DNA of 64,000 nucleotides, from positions 21,172,277 to 21,236,276 of the forward strand of contig NC_060896.1 of assembly GCF_014805685.1 (NCBI RefSeq). The letters run 5' to 3'. Position numbers and translations under genes: made by a program. The notes under the pieces are model-generated. The model was not told where the DNA came from. It searched no databases and saw only the letters and a program-made list of their open reading frames with translations. This document shows, piece after piece, positions 33,955-45,115 of the stretch. Source of the stretch: Silurus meridionalis. Its lineage: Eukaryota; Chordata; Actinopteri; Siluriformes; Siluridae. Each line of letters starts with the position of its first letter. Positions within the stretch are counted from its first letter, which is position 1.

Positions 33955-34160
33955 ATAGCTTCAACCTGGAATAAGTCTACAAAATCCCTGCTCCAAAACT
34001 ACGCCAAACTATTAAGCTTTCACTCCATGTTTGACTATTGTGAGCCAATAACGTCAGTTTGATTTATTTGTCCATATAACTTCTTCCAGTCATTCACTGT
34101 CCAACAGATAGAGCATTGATGTTGCTATGAACATTATGTATGTAGATAGATTCCTAATAT
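33955..34160 (-). pseudogene. Tc1-like transposase fragment
   Basis: The minus strand reads WLEEVIWTNKSN (about 34060-34100), a form of the Tc1 motif in which the first catalytic aspartate of WTDES is asparagine, followed by VKHG-like and ESLIVWRSFGAGIL text. The downstream CTTATTCCAGG piece is shared with the relic at 418-600, suggesting the same family. Confidence 0.55.
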
Positions 34161-34599
34161 TCTTGTATTACATAACATTTCTTTAATGTATCACTGGATT
34201 CAAAATATGCAGTTATGCAATAATGTTGATATAGATCGAATTTAAACAAAAATGATCATATGCCTTTCAAGGATTGAAAAAAATCTTTAAAAAAAAATTT
34301 GGCTAAACCCTGAACATACAGGAAATACTCATTTAGCACAGGAAAACATAAAGAAAATGTCAGAAGAATCTTTATAGTGTACCAACTTAATAAATGAAGC
34401 TAGCCAGAAAGTAATATGTTATTGTTAAGGTCAGCTGGAAGGAGAAATCAGTAAAAACATTATTCAATATGTCATTATCTTCCCAATTAGTAATCAGTTG
34501 GTATGTTGTGTTTTTTGGACGTAAACTGAGCACATACTCATTTGAATAAATAAGCTATCTCGTCCAGAGATAAAGAAATATCCATCCTAACACAGAAAG
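34161..34599. other. Unclassified AT-rich sequence
   Basis: Nothing recognised. Confidence 0.35.
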
Positions 34600-34960
34600 A
34601 TTAAGAGTGAAATCAAAAGGGAGTGATTAATTGGAATCAAGGTATCTTTCCTTGTCAGTAAAGGAGACATGCTAAAGTTTAACTGGGCTTCTTCAGGCGT
34701 AATGTTTAAATCTTAGATTTCCCATCGTTTGAGCCAGGCATCCAATTTCCAGTCAGATGTAATTAGCAATTGAGCCCCTGACACCCATCAAGTGGACTGA
34801 CCCGAGGGCTCGAGCAATATCAACACACTCATCCTAATATTCGAAAGCTCCCCATGCATTTTGATGGCATAATTATGATTAATGAGCACTGGAATAAGCC
34901 ACAGCTCCCCCTAGGATAATTCATCCTTTCTGTTTTCATGAACTTTTTTTCATGCCAATA
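34600..34960. other. Unique block; strong candidate for a conserved non-coding element
   Basis: Non-repetitive, non-coding on both strands, with dense homeodomain-like sites: TGTAATTAGCAATTGAG at about 34759, ATGCATTTTGATGGCATAAT at 34854 and TATGATTAATGAGC near 34874. The stretch is free of the microsatellites and transposon relics that fill the neighbourhood. This is how vertebrate developmental enhancers usually look, but I infer this from composition only. Confidence 0.35.
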
Positions 34961-35834
34961 TTTCATTTTAGCATGAGAACTATGTAAAAGTTATTCTGCA
35001 AAAAAAAAAAAAAAAAAAAAGTACACTAAGGTTAACCACATGCTGGATGCTGAAATGTTTAAATTTTCCCACACTATCAAAGCACTCTATTTAGTCTATG
35101 TGCCATGCTGAGAACACTGTCAAGGTGAATTTGTGCATGTTAAATAAGATTAAGTATCACAATTTATTGCTCTTGTTATATTCGACATGCCATTTTGTTG
35201 TTCTGGCATGCTTGGCCATTTAAAAATTCTAATGTGCAAACCTGACAGTGGTGATTCACATCCACAAGCTGTTCCTAAAGTGGCTTTTCTGCATCCAGAA
35301 ATGAAAAATTTCTTTCCCCATCATCTCTCGCTGTCCTTTAACCTGTTTGAATTAATCATGAGCACAAGCATTCATTACTTGCCATAAATGTAAACTAGGA
35401 TTGTCGAGTGAGGATACAATGATGTAGATGGCCTTTTCCTGTTCTTTATTAACCGGAGATGGAATAAAAAGGAGATTAATAAGCAATATAAAAATTTCAG
35501 GGTCGCCGTGGATCTGGAGCATATCCTGGGAACACAGGGTGTGTACACACATATTTGGACATATAAGACTCTGCAGAGAGTAAAGTGTCTGCACAGAGAG
35601 TAGCCCTAGCCCATAATCAAAATAGGACTGTTACGCAGCAATGACCATGATCCAACTAAATTATAATTTTTTTTCAAAATAACAATAAAAAAATAAAAAA
35701 AATAAAAATAAAGAGATCTTGGTCTTCTTCACAATGCAGAATGTTTTTAAGCTAGTTTACATTCTTGAGCTTGTGGATGTTGACTTTTTTTCAGACAATT
35801 ACAATTTTACATTCACAGCATTGAACAGGTGTAC
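34961..35834. other. Unclassified sequence with a 21-base A run
   Basis: A run at 35000-35020 and A-rich stretch at 35683-35712. The part 35195-35390 is unique and may belong to the same series of conserved-looking blocks. No gene seen. Confidence 0.3.
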
Positions 35835-36250
35835 TCATTCAGAGCAACTTACAGAGCTGTTTTTAGTGTAGGCTTCTTTGAGCTGTTCTGTGTTGTCATG
35901 AAGGTATCTTGTTGAAAGCTCTATCTCTGGCCACAAATAAAGGGTCTCATTTGTCAAATTGTGCAAAAAGCTAGTTGTTCTTCTGTGCATAAAGCCCACC
36001 AGCAGGCAAATATGTTTTATCACACATGCATGTACATAGCTATACCCAATGGATGTCAATAAATCCAACACCAAAAAGTGTGTGCAATCAAGTGCCCCAC
36101 TTATATTTGTAAAACCTGCAAAGACATAGAAATCCCTCATTATTGCTGCCATTGTGTATGAAAGGTAATTTACTGTGGTGTGAGTAATATAAATGCATGT
36201 AAAACATGTGCCATTATTTGTCTCATGTTGTTTGGAAAATGCCAGACCTG
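35835..36250 (-). pseudogene. PIF/Harbinger-like transposase remnant
   Basis: A 140-codon frame (36257-35835, minus) contains FYVFAGFTNISGALDCTHFL. The FAGFPN..GAIDCTHI block is a conserved feature of Harbinger (HARBI1-like) transposases and holds the first catalytic aspartate, here in LDCTH. The rest of the frame is only weakly similar, and the second and third catalytic acids are not recognisable. No terminal repeats seen. A decayed transposon relic is much more likely than the domesticated host gene, which is longer and well conserved. Confidence 0.55.
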
Positions 36251-36830
36251 TCTCCAATTTGTAGTTGTTTTATCCCCCTGGATAAAAAAAAAAAATAGAA
36301 TAGCAAGGACTTGAATGTGCACATGGATGCTATTCCTATTTTGGCCTCTGCTGGCATCGAGCAACTAAAATTGGCAAACAAAATCAACTGTTGAGCCTTT
36401 CATCACTCAGCATAGAAACTTAGGCAATCATTAAAACACATTCCCTGTGCAAAGCTACATGTGCCAGATCTTCAGTTGATGTATTATGCCAATCAATATT
36501 AAAATGTGTGTTTATATGTTTTCATCTGTGTCTGTTGCTGAGATCAGTATTCACTCTGCCAATTATACTGACATGATCAACAATAAATGTGATGATTTAC
36601 TCATAGTCCATATGTTTTTGTATAAAACATAGTTCTCAATGTACTTCAAAAAAAAAATTAATTAAGTATTAAATAAAGATTTTTTAGTAATTCAAAGAAT
36701 TGTGAATTGTGAAATTATTGTGTGTCATTTTTATTTGACATATTTAATATTTATGTATAATAAATAAGATGGGTGTTATAGCCTTAAATCCACACTTGGC
36801 GCTTGTATTCTTCACTGTCTATCATTGTTT
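36251..36830. other. Unclassified AT-rich sequence
   Basis: Upstream part may still belong to the Harbinger relic. Nothing else recognised. Confidence 0.3.
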
Positions 36831-37260
36831 TACTATTTAACCCCCAGCAGATGTCATTAGCTAGAGTGGCAGGATCATGCCAAAGCCCCTCTACCATTCA
36901 CAATTGTAGTGCCAGTTATTCCTCTCATTAAAATGGACATTATTCATCCCTGTGTCTGCTGGCGAGTTCACCGGAATTCCAAACCTGTAGTTTAAACTTA
37001 ATGACTTACCAATTACATACCGAGGCAATGAATCTCATGAATGTGAATGTTGCATTTCTCCTAAACCATTCAACGATTGAACAAGCTTTACAGAAGCTAC
37101 ATACAAAGGCAAAGCTCATAAAAATGGGTTGACAATGAAGAAGCCTGGGCTTTTAGCTCATTTAACATGCCGGAAATTAAATAGTTTTACAATGGAATAT
37201 GGCAGAGAGCCATTTGTCCGCAACATGTAGCACAATTCTAACAATAATTGAAGTGCATGA
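36831..37260. other. Unique block; possible conserved non-coding element
   Basis: About 430 bp of non-repetitive, non-coding sequence with TAAT-type and ATTAATTA-like sites and motifs such as TCATTAAAATGGACATTATT. No transposon signature. Same character as 34600-34960. Confidence 0.3.
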
Positions 37261-39329
37261 ATGAACAGTACTCAGCTTTATTCTATTAAACATTACAAAA
37301 GAACTTTGAATCAGGAAGCCAAATATTTTCTGTACTTTCTAAGAATCAGCTAGAAGTTAATTTTGCACTATTTGTACATGTGCCACACTTATTGTGTAAT
37401 CACTAGTCGTATCAACCTATTGCAATAAGGATAATCGATGGCAACAGGGTAAAAACAAGAACTAAGTAGTCATTTGAACTAGCATGGCTGTAAGTTCAAC
37501 ATCTATCCTGGTTTTTATTTTTCTGTTTGTTTGTTTTTTGTTTTGTTTTCAATAGAATAATTAATAAATTTAAGATAAATTAATCTTATTAAAGTCCCAT
37601 TCAGTCAATTTTGTACAATCAGCTCCATAAAATAGTGTCATTTGTGTCAAGGAATAGCCAGATCAACCGGCCAGTGTATTTCAGTTGCCAATATGTCTGG
37701 AGCATATGGATGTTGTCATAATTATCAGAGAAGCATTAGAGGGCTATAAAATTTAGAGGGCTAAATGCTAAAAATTTTGCCAACACATGGCCCAATACCA
37801 TAGAAACCCCAGAACCTCTATATATCTCAAAAGGTGCAAGACATCAGCTTGGACTGTAACAGCAGTTTGATGGTCTAGAACATTGCCATGTCATTACCAT
37901 CAACTGTAAGTGCTAATAATCACTGGCTGCACCTTCTTTCGTGATTGTTCTGTTTTCAAAATGAAATCAAGGTGTTGAATTTATCACGACAGCTGCATGG
38001 GGCTCCTCAAGCATGTCTGGAACATGACAACCTCCAACCAGACCCTTTATGGTTGACTTTATTGCTGGAATCCAGGTCTATACTCCAAAGCCTGGATAGG
38101 CAAGCATTCATTTTCATACAGAAAAATTCTGGTCTCTGGTTTATAAAAAGGAAAAAAGGAGAAAGTACAAAGCTTTGTTTTAATGTGGGTGGATAGCAGA
38201 TCCCCACTTTTAGACCAAAAACAGAAAAGAGCCCAAGAAAGATCTATCACAAAAGCCTGAAGAATAGGAACAATGTTGAGTGACCAACATCATATAACTC
38301 ATCCTGTGGTTGTTCTTTACCATGGATGAAAAGTGTAAACTGACACAGATTGATACATTAAAAGAAAATTAAATCATTGTGATAAAAAAAAAAAATAAAA
38401 TTAAAAACAGTTTGGGGTGTGCTGTTATAGGAAATTAAATACATTTTTGACAGTAATACAACATATAACCACATCATAGTTTAGTCCTCAACTAAGATTT
38501 GTCCTCATAACTTAGTGAACAGAATTTTTTTATGCTTTTGTATGAAAATATAAAGGCATCCACACAGTAGAGTTTACTGTACTTGCAATCAAAATACATC
38601 ACTAATCTGCAACCCAAAGCCATATGTGCCTATATTTACTAAGTCATTAAAGTTAATGGAGAAGGTCAAATATAAATTTTATGTCAAAATATATTGTAGT
38701 TTACTAATACTCCCTTTTATTAGGGAAGAATAGCTAGCAGTGGCTGTCTGTGTGCTTTGTTTCAAACTGCCAATTATCATTGATTAATACCGTCACCAGC
38801 AGTACTGGAGAGCCTTACATTTTGTATGTTTTTAAAATGATTTTCTCACACACTCACTTGTACCATTACCAGTATCAAAGAACAGATGCTTTCTCTTCAA
38901 TATATTGAATATCCTGACAATAATACACCACACTCCACAAATGACCATCATGTGCATTAATTATTCATGCAGCTGCTTATGACTTGATACCAGTTTAGGG
39001 ACACACAAGATGATAATTGTTGGAAGTTGATTGAAGATCACTTAATTTATTTGATGGCAAATGAAATGTAACCACTTTACTTCAGGAAGCTCACAATCAA
39101 GTCTTTTTCTTATCGTGTATATTCCAAGGACACCACAGTGGATCGTGGATTGTTTACGTTGAAAAACACCATAAATTCTGGTGAAACTTTTTGTCTGATA
39201 ACTATAAAATCAGTAATCTTGCCTTCTAGAGCTATTTTCTAAAACAATTGAAGGTAAATCTCTGTCATTTTTAGTATAATCTCTTTTTAATATCGTTCAT
39301 TGTTTTTTTAACCTTACCATTTTTTATCC
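37261..39329. other. Unclassified AT-rich sequence
   Basis: No gene or repeat family recognised. Short open frames at 37945-38250 on both strands lack domains. Confidence 0.35.
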
Positions 39330-39510
39330 ATGAAGAATTAAGAAGAAACCGCATGAAAAACTGGCACGTTTCATGTCAGACCACAATACGGGTGAAACAC
39401 CTAAAGGGGAACGGAGAGAATAAAGGCTTTGCAAAAAAGCAGAGTAATTATCCTGGAGGGACTTTTAATCTTTAACAATGAATTCCCATTGCTGTTAATG
39501 TGTGCATGAC
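39330..39510. other. Unique block; possible conserved non-coding element
   Basis: A short block of balanced composition (e.g. ACTGGCACGTTTCATGTCAG and CACAATACGGGTGAAACACC) inside AT-rich sequence, no coding frame or repeat signature. Confidence 0.25.
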
Positions 39511-39900
39511 ATTTACATACATTTTTATCAAAACTTTACACTGTCATTACTAGAGAGATGTGAAGATAGAATAAAAGTTTCAGGCTGTTTGTCTTTTTGT
39601 TGCTGGGTTTACACTTAATCAAGTAAAAATAAGGACAAGGATTTAATAATCAGTAGACTTTTGTATACTTTGAGCTTTTAAGCATTTTAATACTTTATGT
39701 AGCTTGCATAATTATGCATTATGCATACAGTATATGTCATAGTGGTTTAATATTATTAGCATGAAGCTGTGTTTTATTAATGTCTGAATTATCGATATGT
39801 ACGTATATAGAACATATATAGTATTAATGTCCACTATATTGACAAAATATTGTAAACACTGGTACTCATATACCGTATAAGTCACACAATTGTATATTGA

Positions 39901-40336
39901 ACACCAATTCCAAAAAAGTTGGGACACTGTGTAAAATTTTAATAAAATAGAATGCAATGATTGCATATTTCATAAACCTATATTTTATTCAGATTAAAAC
40001 ATAGAAAATGTTTAAACTATGGAAATGGACTATTTTAGGGAAAAATGTCATTTTGAATTTCATGGCTGAAACATGGAATGGCACAAAGATTTGTTGCTAA
40101 ATGTTTAATTCTAATAACACTCTTTTCAGACTTTTGTTGTGTTATCCAAACCTTTTTTTTTTTTAAAGATGTGTTGCAGCCATCAAATTCAAAATGATTA
40201 AATATTTTCTAGTTTAAAATATAAATATTTACATTTTTTGCTTTATTGTAAATAGAATATGGATTTATGAGATATGCAATCATTGCATTTTGTTTTTATT
40301 TACATTTTACACAGTTTGGCCAGTTTGGAATTGGGG
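39901..40336. mobile_element. Long-TIR Tc1-like deletion derivative
   Basis: The two ends are inverted repeats of about 200 bp: CCAATTCCAAAAAAGTTGGG and TGTGTAAAATTTTAATAAAA at the left; TTTTTATTTACATTTTACAC and CAGTTTGGAATTGGGG at the right. Only a short middle with no transposase remains. It is a non-autonomous member of the family seen at 10850, 46408 and 50836, about 436 bp long, able in principle to fold into a long hairpin. Confidence 0.8.
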
Positions 40337-40708
40337 ATGTCGGGTATATTTGTTTGCATTAGGGTTATAATTTGCCTTCACTGGAACTATGGGCCCACTC
40401 TCTGCAATGCGAGCTGCATGATGATGAGGATTGGTTATACATGTAATGACTGGTTATGTAACTCTTTACAATTACTTAGTACAAAAATACCTTGAAATCG
40501 CTTTTCACTGATATTATTTAATACTGTTATACTGGATTTCATGTGTATATATTAGAATATATTAGTTCACTTTATTCGTAGTTTTATATTCTCTTTTTTA
40601 TTCAAGAGTTGTATAATGTATAATCATCCATTTTTTGTATCCTATTACCTGGTAGTATTGCAAAAGCTGCATAATGTATATCATGTGGAGTACTAGTAAA
40701 TATAACGT
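40337..40708. other. Unclassified AT-rich sequence
   Basis: Nothing recognised. Confidence 0.4.
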
Positions 40709-41024
40709 TGTCACGAAACACCAGGCAACTGAAAACAGGAATAAAACAAAGTGTAGTTTTATTGACATATAAGAGTCAAACAAAGGAAACTATGAAACAA
40801 GTGCAGCCAATAAACTTAACAGGAGTGGGCATAACGAATAGCACAGGCTCACAGGTAAGGTGATCTAGGGTAAGAGCACGGTAGATTGGACGGCGAGTGA
40901 AGGGAGAGAGAGCTGTTTTAAAGGGGGCTGATTAAGGGAAAACAGGTGTGGGAGATTAATAGGAGGGAAAGGCTGAGCGTGAGGGGTGAAAGCTTGAGGG
41001 GGCATGGCTGGTGGTTTTCTGACA
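40709..41024 (+). mobile_element. Solo LTR, family B
   Basis: TGTCACGAAACACC at the left and TTTTCTGACA at the right, 316 bp. Flanks AACGT (40704-40708) and AATGT (41025-41029) form a 5-bp target duplication with one C-to-T change. A TTTTAAAGG box near 40917 could be the promoter. No internal retroelement sequence is attached. Sequence is unrelated to family A apart from the ends. Confidence 0.72.
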
Positions 41025-41128
41025 AATGTACAGAAGGAATGCTATTGCAATCTTTTTTATGAGAGCTTGGCACTGTGTTAGTTAGCATCTATCCTAAGTA
41101 GGGTGCCTTGAGTCAAAAGAACCAAAAC

Positions 41129-41664
41129 TGTCAGGATCTCCCGGGCACACTGCGCATACTTCCGGTTTCGCGGCATGCACTTCCGGTGTCGCGGTGAGCA
41201 CTTCCGGGTCGGCGGCCATCTTGCAGTTTTTCCCGCGCCTCCCGGTATATAAGGACAATCAAGATTTTAGCTCCTGGCCAGATTATCTTACCTGTTTCCT
41301 AGCTCCTGAGAGTCTTCTTGCCACCCTGCCAGTGCCAGTGCCAGTGCCCGTGCCCGTGCCCGTGCCTGGTTTGAACTCTGGACTTTTATTGGTTTGTGAT
41401 TCTGCTCTGCCCTTCTTTGTTCTGTTTACCAGTTTATGGATTTTTGGACTGTTTTTTTTTTGTATTTGTTTTTGTCTTCCCTGCATCGCCCTGTTTGCCT
41501 GTGTTTTCAACCCTGGACTGTTTATGGACTTTGTTTTTGCCTTTGCCCTCTGCTATACTTTATATATTAAATCCGGTTTTTTTTCATAACCTTGTGTGCA
41601 TCCTGCATTTGGGTCCTCCCATCCAGTCATTCTGAACCTACCGCTGCACCCATGCTTTCTGACA
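41129..41664 (+). mobile_element. Solo LTR, family A
   Basis: Begins TGTCAGGATCTCCCGGGCAC and ends CTTTCTGACA, 536 bp, flanked by a perfect 5-bp duplication AAAAC (41124-41128 and 41665-41669). A TATA box GTATATAAGG is at about 41244. It is clearly homologous to 14937-15425 but carries two extra GC-rich pieces in the U3 part (repeated ACTTCCGG motifs near 41157-41210) and a hexanucleotide array at 41329-41367. Five-base duplications are typical of Ty3/gypsy and related LTR elements. Confidence 0.88.
41329..41367. repeat. Hexanucleotide array inside the LTR
   Basis: Three CCAGTG units followed by three CCCGTG units; the family A copy at 14937 lacks this array, so it arose by local expansion. 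Confidence 0.9.
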
Positions 41665-41929
41665 AAAACAGAGCCAAAGCAGTATGCATACATATGAGTT
41701 CAAGGCTAACCATTTAATTAAACGCTATGAAAGATGTAATTTGGTACCCTAGCCATAAATCGTTAAGTTTTGGAAGAGGGGATATATATAATACCTGTTT
41801 TTTGGGGCAGCCATGGTGCTATAGATTCTGATGAATCATCTATAAAAGTTCGCAAAACCTAGGATCCTTTAAAATTCCTTGATAATCGAAGATTGAGGCC
41901 ATGCTGTGACTGCTTTTACTTTATTCTTG

Positions 41930-43030
41930 TTCATCTCCACCCCCTGCTGGCTAATGGGATATCCCAGGAAGGTGGTAGAACTCTTGTGGAATTTGCACTT
42001 TTCTGCCTTTACCATGATTTGGTGCTGCAACAGCCTAAAATAAATCCTGTTGTCAGAGCTTCCGCTCTGTATTCTTCCATTGCACTGGTCTCTGGTACAA
42101 ATAAGTGGTAGACTTGAGGATCAGTTCAACTTTGCAGTCCCATTAACCATGAGGAGATAATGCCTTGGTGCACTACTTATTAAAGACCTCCCCCAGGTCA
42201 TACGGCTGACCCGAAATCTATGATTGCTGAGAATGTACACTGTTCATTAGTACCATACAGCTTCTCAGGCAATAGAAGATTTTAACAAGGATTCACGTTC
42301 ACTTTTGTGGGGCACAACTTGGGTTCTCTGGGCACGTAGTACAGCGATGATCAACTTGGCAATAGTAGAAGCATAGCTGGAGTTGTCGACGTCTTTGACA
42401 TTCCTTGGGTGTCACACACGTCCTTCCAAGTTGCATCGGTTCTGACACACTGGAACTAGTGGTGGGCAGAGGTTTGGGATAGACGGGAAGGGAACTTAGA
42501 CATTGCATGAGGTGCTGGGTTTTTTATCCTTGCAGGCCATCTCAGCCTGTAGGTTGGGATTCAGGCCTTCCCCGGACATTGCTCGGAGGGGCATATCATT
42601 CCAACCACTCTGAGCAGCCAGTGTCCGAAATGTTACAGCATACTCTGGAGCAGATTCAGACCAGATATTTAAAGACAATATTCGAAGAGATATTAAATGA
42701 GTTGGGTAAAATAATCATAGGAGCCTGCTGATCATTGTCCCAGACTGCAGACGCAAACTCAAGAGCTTTTCCAGTGAGCAACGTTAGCAGGAGGGCGCTC
42801 TTTGATGAATTTGCGATGTATGCCTTCGCCTCATGTGCAAAATACACGTCGCGTTGCTGGAGAAATCCATGGCAGCATTTGGCCGAGCCATCATACTTGT
42901 TGGGCTGCACCATTATGGGCGGTTCGGGACAGCCGGCCATCATAGCGTGCAGAGCTTGCATGAGGTGAGCTTGCAGTAGAGGAAGAAGTGGAGGTGGTGT
43001 CTGACTCAAGTGGCTGTTGTGGAGCAAGTT
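41930..43030 (-). pseudogene. Ty3/gypsy-type gag and RT remnant
   Basis: From right to left on the minus strand: a gag part (43027-42656) with LLLTLLTGKALEFASAVWDN; then PEYAVTFRTLAAQSGWND (about 42600); then SEPMQLGRTCVTPKECQRRR followed by a zinc-knuckle-like CFYYCQVDHRCTTC (about 42370), in which the second cysteine has become tyrosine. Further left, 42034-41938 reads [20 protein letters not shown], a late RT block. Everything between knuckle and this block (protease and most of RT) is missing or unrecognisable. LTRs of this element are not seen; the solo LTRs to the left have their own target duplications and the opposite orientation. Confidence 0.75.
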
Positions 43031-44314
43031 AGCCTGCCTGTTTGTCTCTCTTATTTGTGATTTTCCTTTCCATAAAAAAAATCCTTGGCTTGACCAGCTT
43101 GCATGGATTCAGGAAGATTCAAATCTAGGTATAAATGGGTATGAATTTGTTTGTCAACCTTCCTGTTCTATATGATTATAGAGCTTAATAACTGAATCCA
43201 GGGATACTTGCCTTTCAAGGCAGGTGAGCTCTGTGAGAATGTTTATGGTTATGCCTCATGCTCAGTCAGTAGATCAAGTAATCAGAACAGACACAGCAAC
43301 GTTAATCCATAAACCAGAACAAAGAACATGTGAAAATATCAATCACAAAGATACAGGCTTGACATGATACTTAGGTATACAGTAAGCAATACAATGTTTT
43401 GAGTATAAATCTGTGTGATTTAGATGAATTGTTTGGATTTATAAAATTCAATTCAGGTAGGCAGATCAAATAGGTTTATAACTATATGGACTTTATAATA
43501 AATATATAATTTGATAATGGTGGGTTGTGATTTCCACTAGTATAACAAAATTTCAAAATTACAGACAATCAGGCATGAGGAAAATTATGGAAGACATAAT
43601 CAAAGAATTAGCATGTCTAAATGAGTACTAAAGACTTATAATTAGAACATCTTCAACTTGCTGTCTATACTATTTAAGGAACATTCAGAACCTGGTGATT
43701 GTATGAGAGGCAATGATATTTAAGGGAAAGGTGCAAGTAGAGGTTGGTGTAAAGATTTAGTCATAAAAAATCTCAACAATAGGAGCTAGAAATAAATTAC
43801 ATTTTAATAAAAAGATATTACTTATTTCAGGTGGTGGAATCTCACATAGCAATATGGGAGCAATATGAGGTTGTTGTTGACCCAGCTGCAAACCAAATAG
43901 AGATTAAGGGTAGTATTGTTTTTTTCTGTTGTTTGGAAGAAACTATAAAAATGGGATTGCTGGCATTCACTCATTATATACCTTGTTGCGGAGTTTGATC
44001 CCTACACACCTGCACGAAGGACACACAACAGTGAATTGTTCACATGGGAGAGCAGCTGAGAGGCCTGCAACAGCTATCAATCAAGGATCGGCATGACATG
44101 GCTTGAAAGAGAAAACCACAAATCACCTGTTCCGATCACTACACATAAAAAAAATAATATTTAGTTAGACAACCATATTATCAAATTAAATTTCGTTTTC
44201 CGTAATGTTTCATTTTCGTTTGTTTAAAATGTCTGTAAATCAATTATATTACTGTCATGTCAACTTGCAAGGACAGGCGTTCAAATGGCCCCAATATTGC
44301 TCTATATGTTTATA
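43031..44314. other. Unclassified AT-rich sequence
   Basis: No gene or repeat family recognised with confidence; about 43970-44120 looks less AT-rich and could be an LTR piece. Confidence 0.3.
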
Positions 44315-44608
44315 CACCGACCGGGCATAACGTTATAACATTATGACTGGTGAGTAAATAACACTGATTAACTCTTCACCATGGCACCTGTTAGTGGGTG
44401 GGATAGTATGTGAACATTTTATCCTCAAATGTGATGTTTTAAAAGCAGGACAATTTGGCAAGCGAAGGGATTTGAGTGAGTTTGACAAGGGCCAAACTGT
44501 GTTGGCTAGACGACTGGGTCAGAGCATCTCCGAAAACTGCAACTCTTGTGGGGTGTTTCCTGTCTGCAGTGGTCCTGTTTTTTCAAGTGGTTTAAGAAAG
44601 GAACAGTA
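44315..44608 (+). mobile_element. Tc1-like element, 5' end and DNA-binding domain
   Basis: Starts after TA at 44313-44314 with CACCGACCGGGCATAACGTT, the terminal repeat of a common vertebrate Tc1-like family, and continues with CACCTGTTAGTGGGTGGGAT. The frame from 44457 reads [20 protein letters not shown] and LGQSISEN, the first helix-turn-helix of the transposase; a frameshift follows. The rest of the element is missing; another Tc1-like element in reverse orientation begins just after 44608. Confidence 0.8.
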
Positions 44609-44715
44609 GTGAATAACAGTTATAATAACGGGTATAATAACTGAATAACAGTTATGATATAAATAAAAGTTAAAATAACCAAATAACAGTTATAATAACC
44701 TCTTCAGAGAAGAGG
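44608..44715. repeat. Short local repeat of AATAACAGTTATAATAAC
   Basis: The motif ATAACAGTTATAATAAC or close variants occurs at about 44612, 44643 and 44685 in an AT-rich tract. It leads directly into the 3' end of the reverse Tc1-like element, whose family has a GTTATTATAACAGC-like piece at this position, so the tract probably arose by local duplication of that piece. Confidence 0.6.
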
Positions 44716-45115
44716 TAATTAAAACCTCACCAAATTTTAGAATGGGGTTGTAGAGCTCTGTGGTCATTCAGCTCAAATGTTGTTAGTAAAGTCAGGTACT
44801 GGTGTAGGGTAAGGAGGCCTAATATGCAAAAAGCATTCCAAGTCATCCTAGAGGTGTCCAAAGGGTTGAGGTCAGAGCTCTATAGCAGTCTACTCAAGAT
44901 CTTCCACTCCAACCCACGTAAACCATATCCTCATGGAGCTCGCGTTGTTCACAGGAGCATTATAACACTGGAACAGATTTGGGTCTCCTAGTTAAAGTAA
45001 AGGGACAATAAACATCCTGAACATTTGTATGGCTCCACCTTTGTATTAACAGTTTGCGAAAGAACTACATATGGCTGGAAAAGTCAGGTGTCCCAATACC
45101 TTTGTGCATATAGCA
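44715..45115 (-). mobile_element. Tc1-like element, 3' half
   Basis: Complement of the catalytic half and leader of a Tc1-like family: GAGGTCAGAGCTCTATAGCA at 44870 is the complement of the S.DLNP region, CTCATGGAGCTCGCGTTGTT at 44931 and GTCAGGTGTCCCAATACCTT at 45084 lead towards the terminal repeat. The same family is at 8450-8665. About 400 bp, decayed. Confidence 0.7.

Noticed and set aside
41129..43030. LTR plus internal region as one gypsy element
   Set aside because: The LTR has a perfect target duplication on both sides, so it is solo, and the gag/RT relic points the other way by the LTR's promoter orientation.
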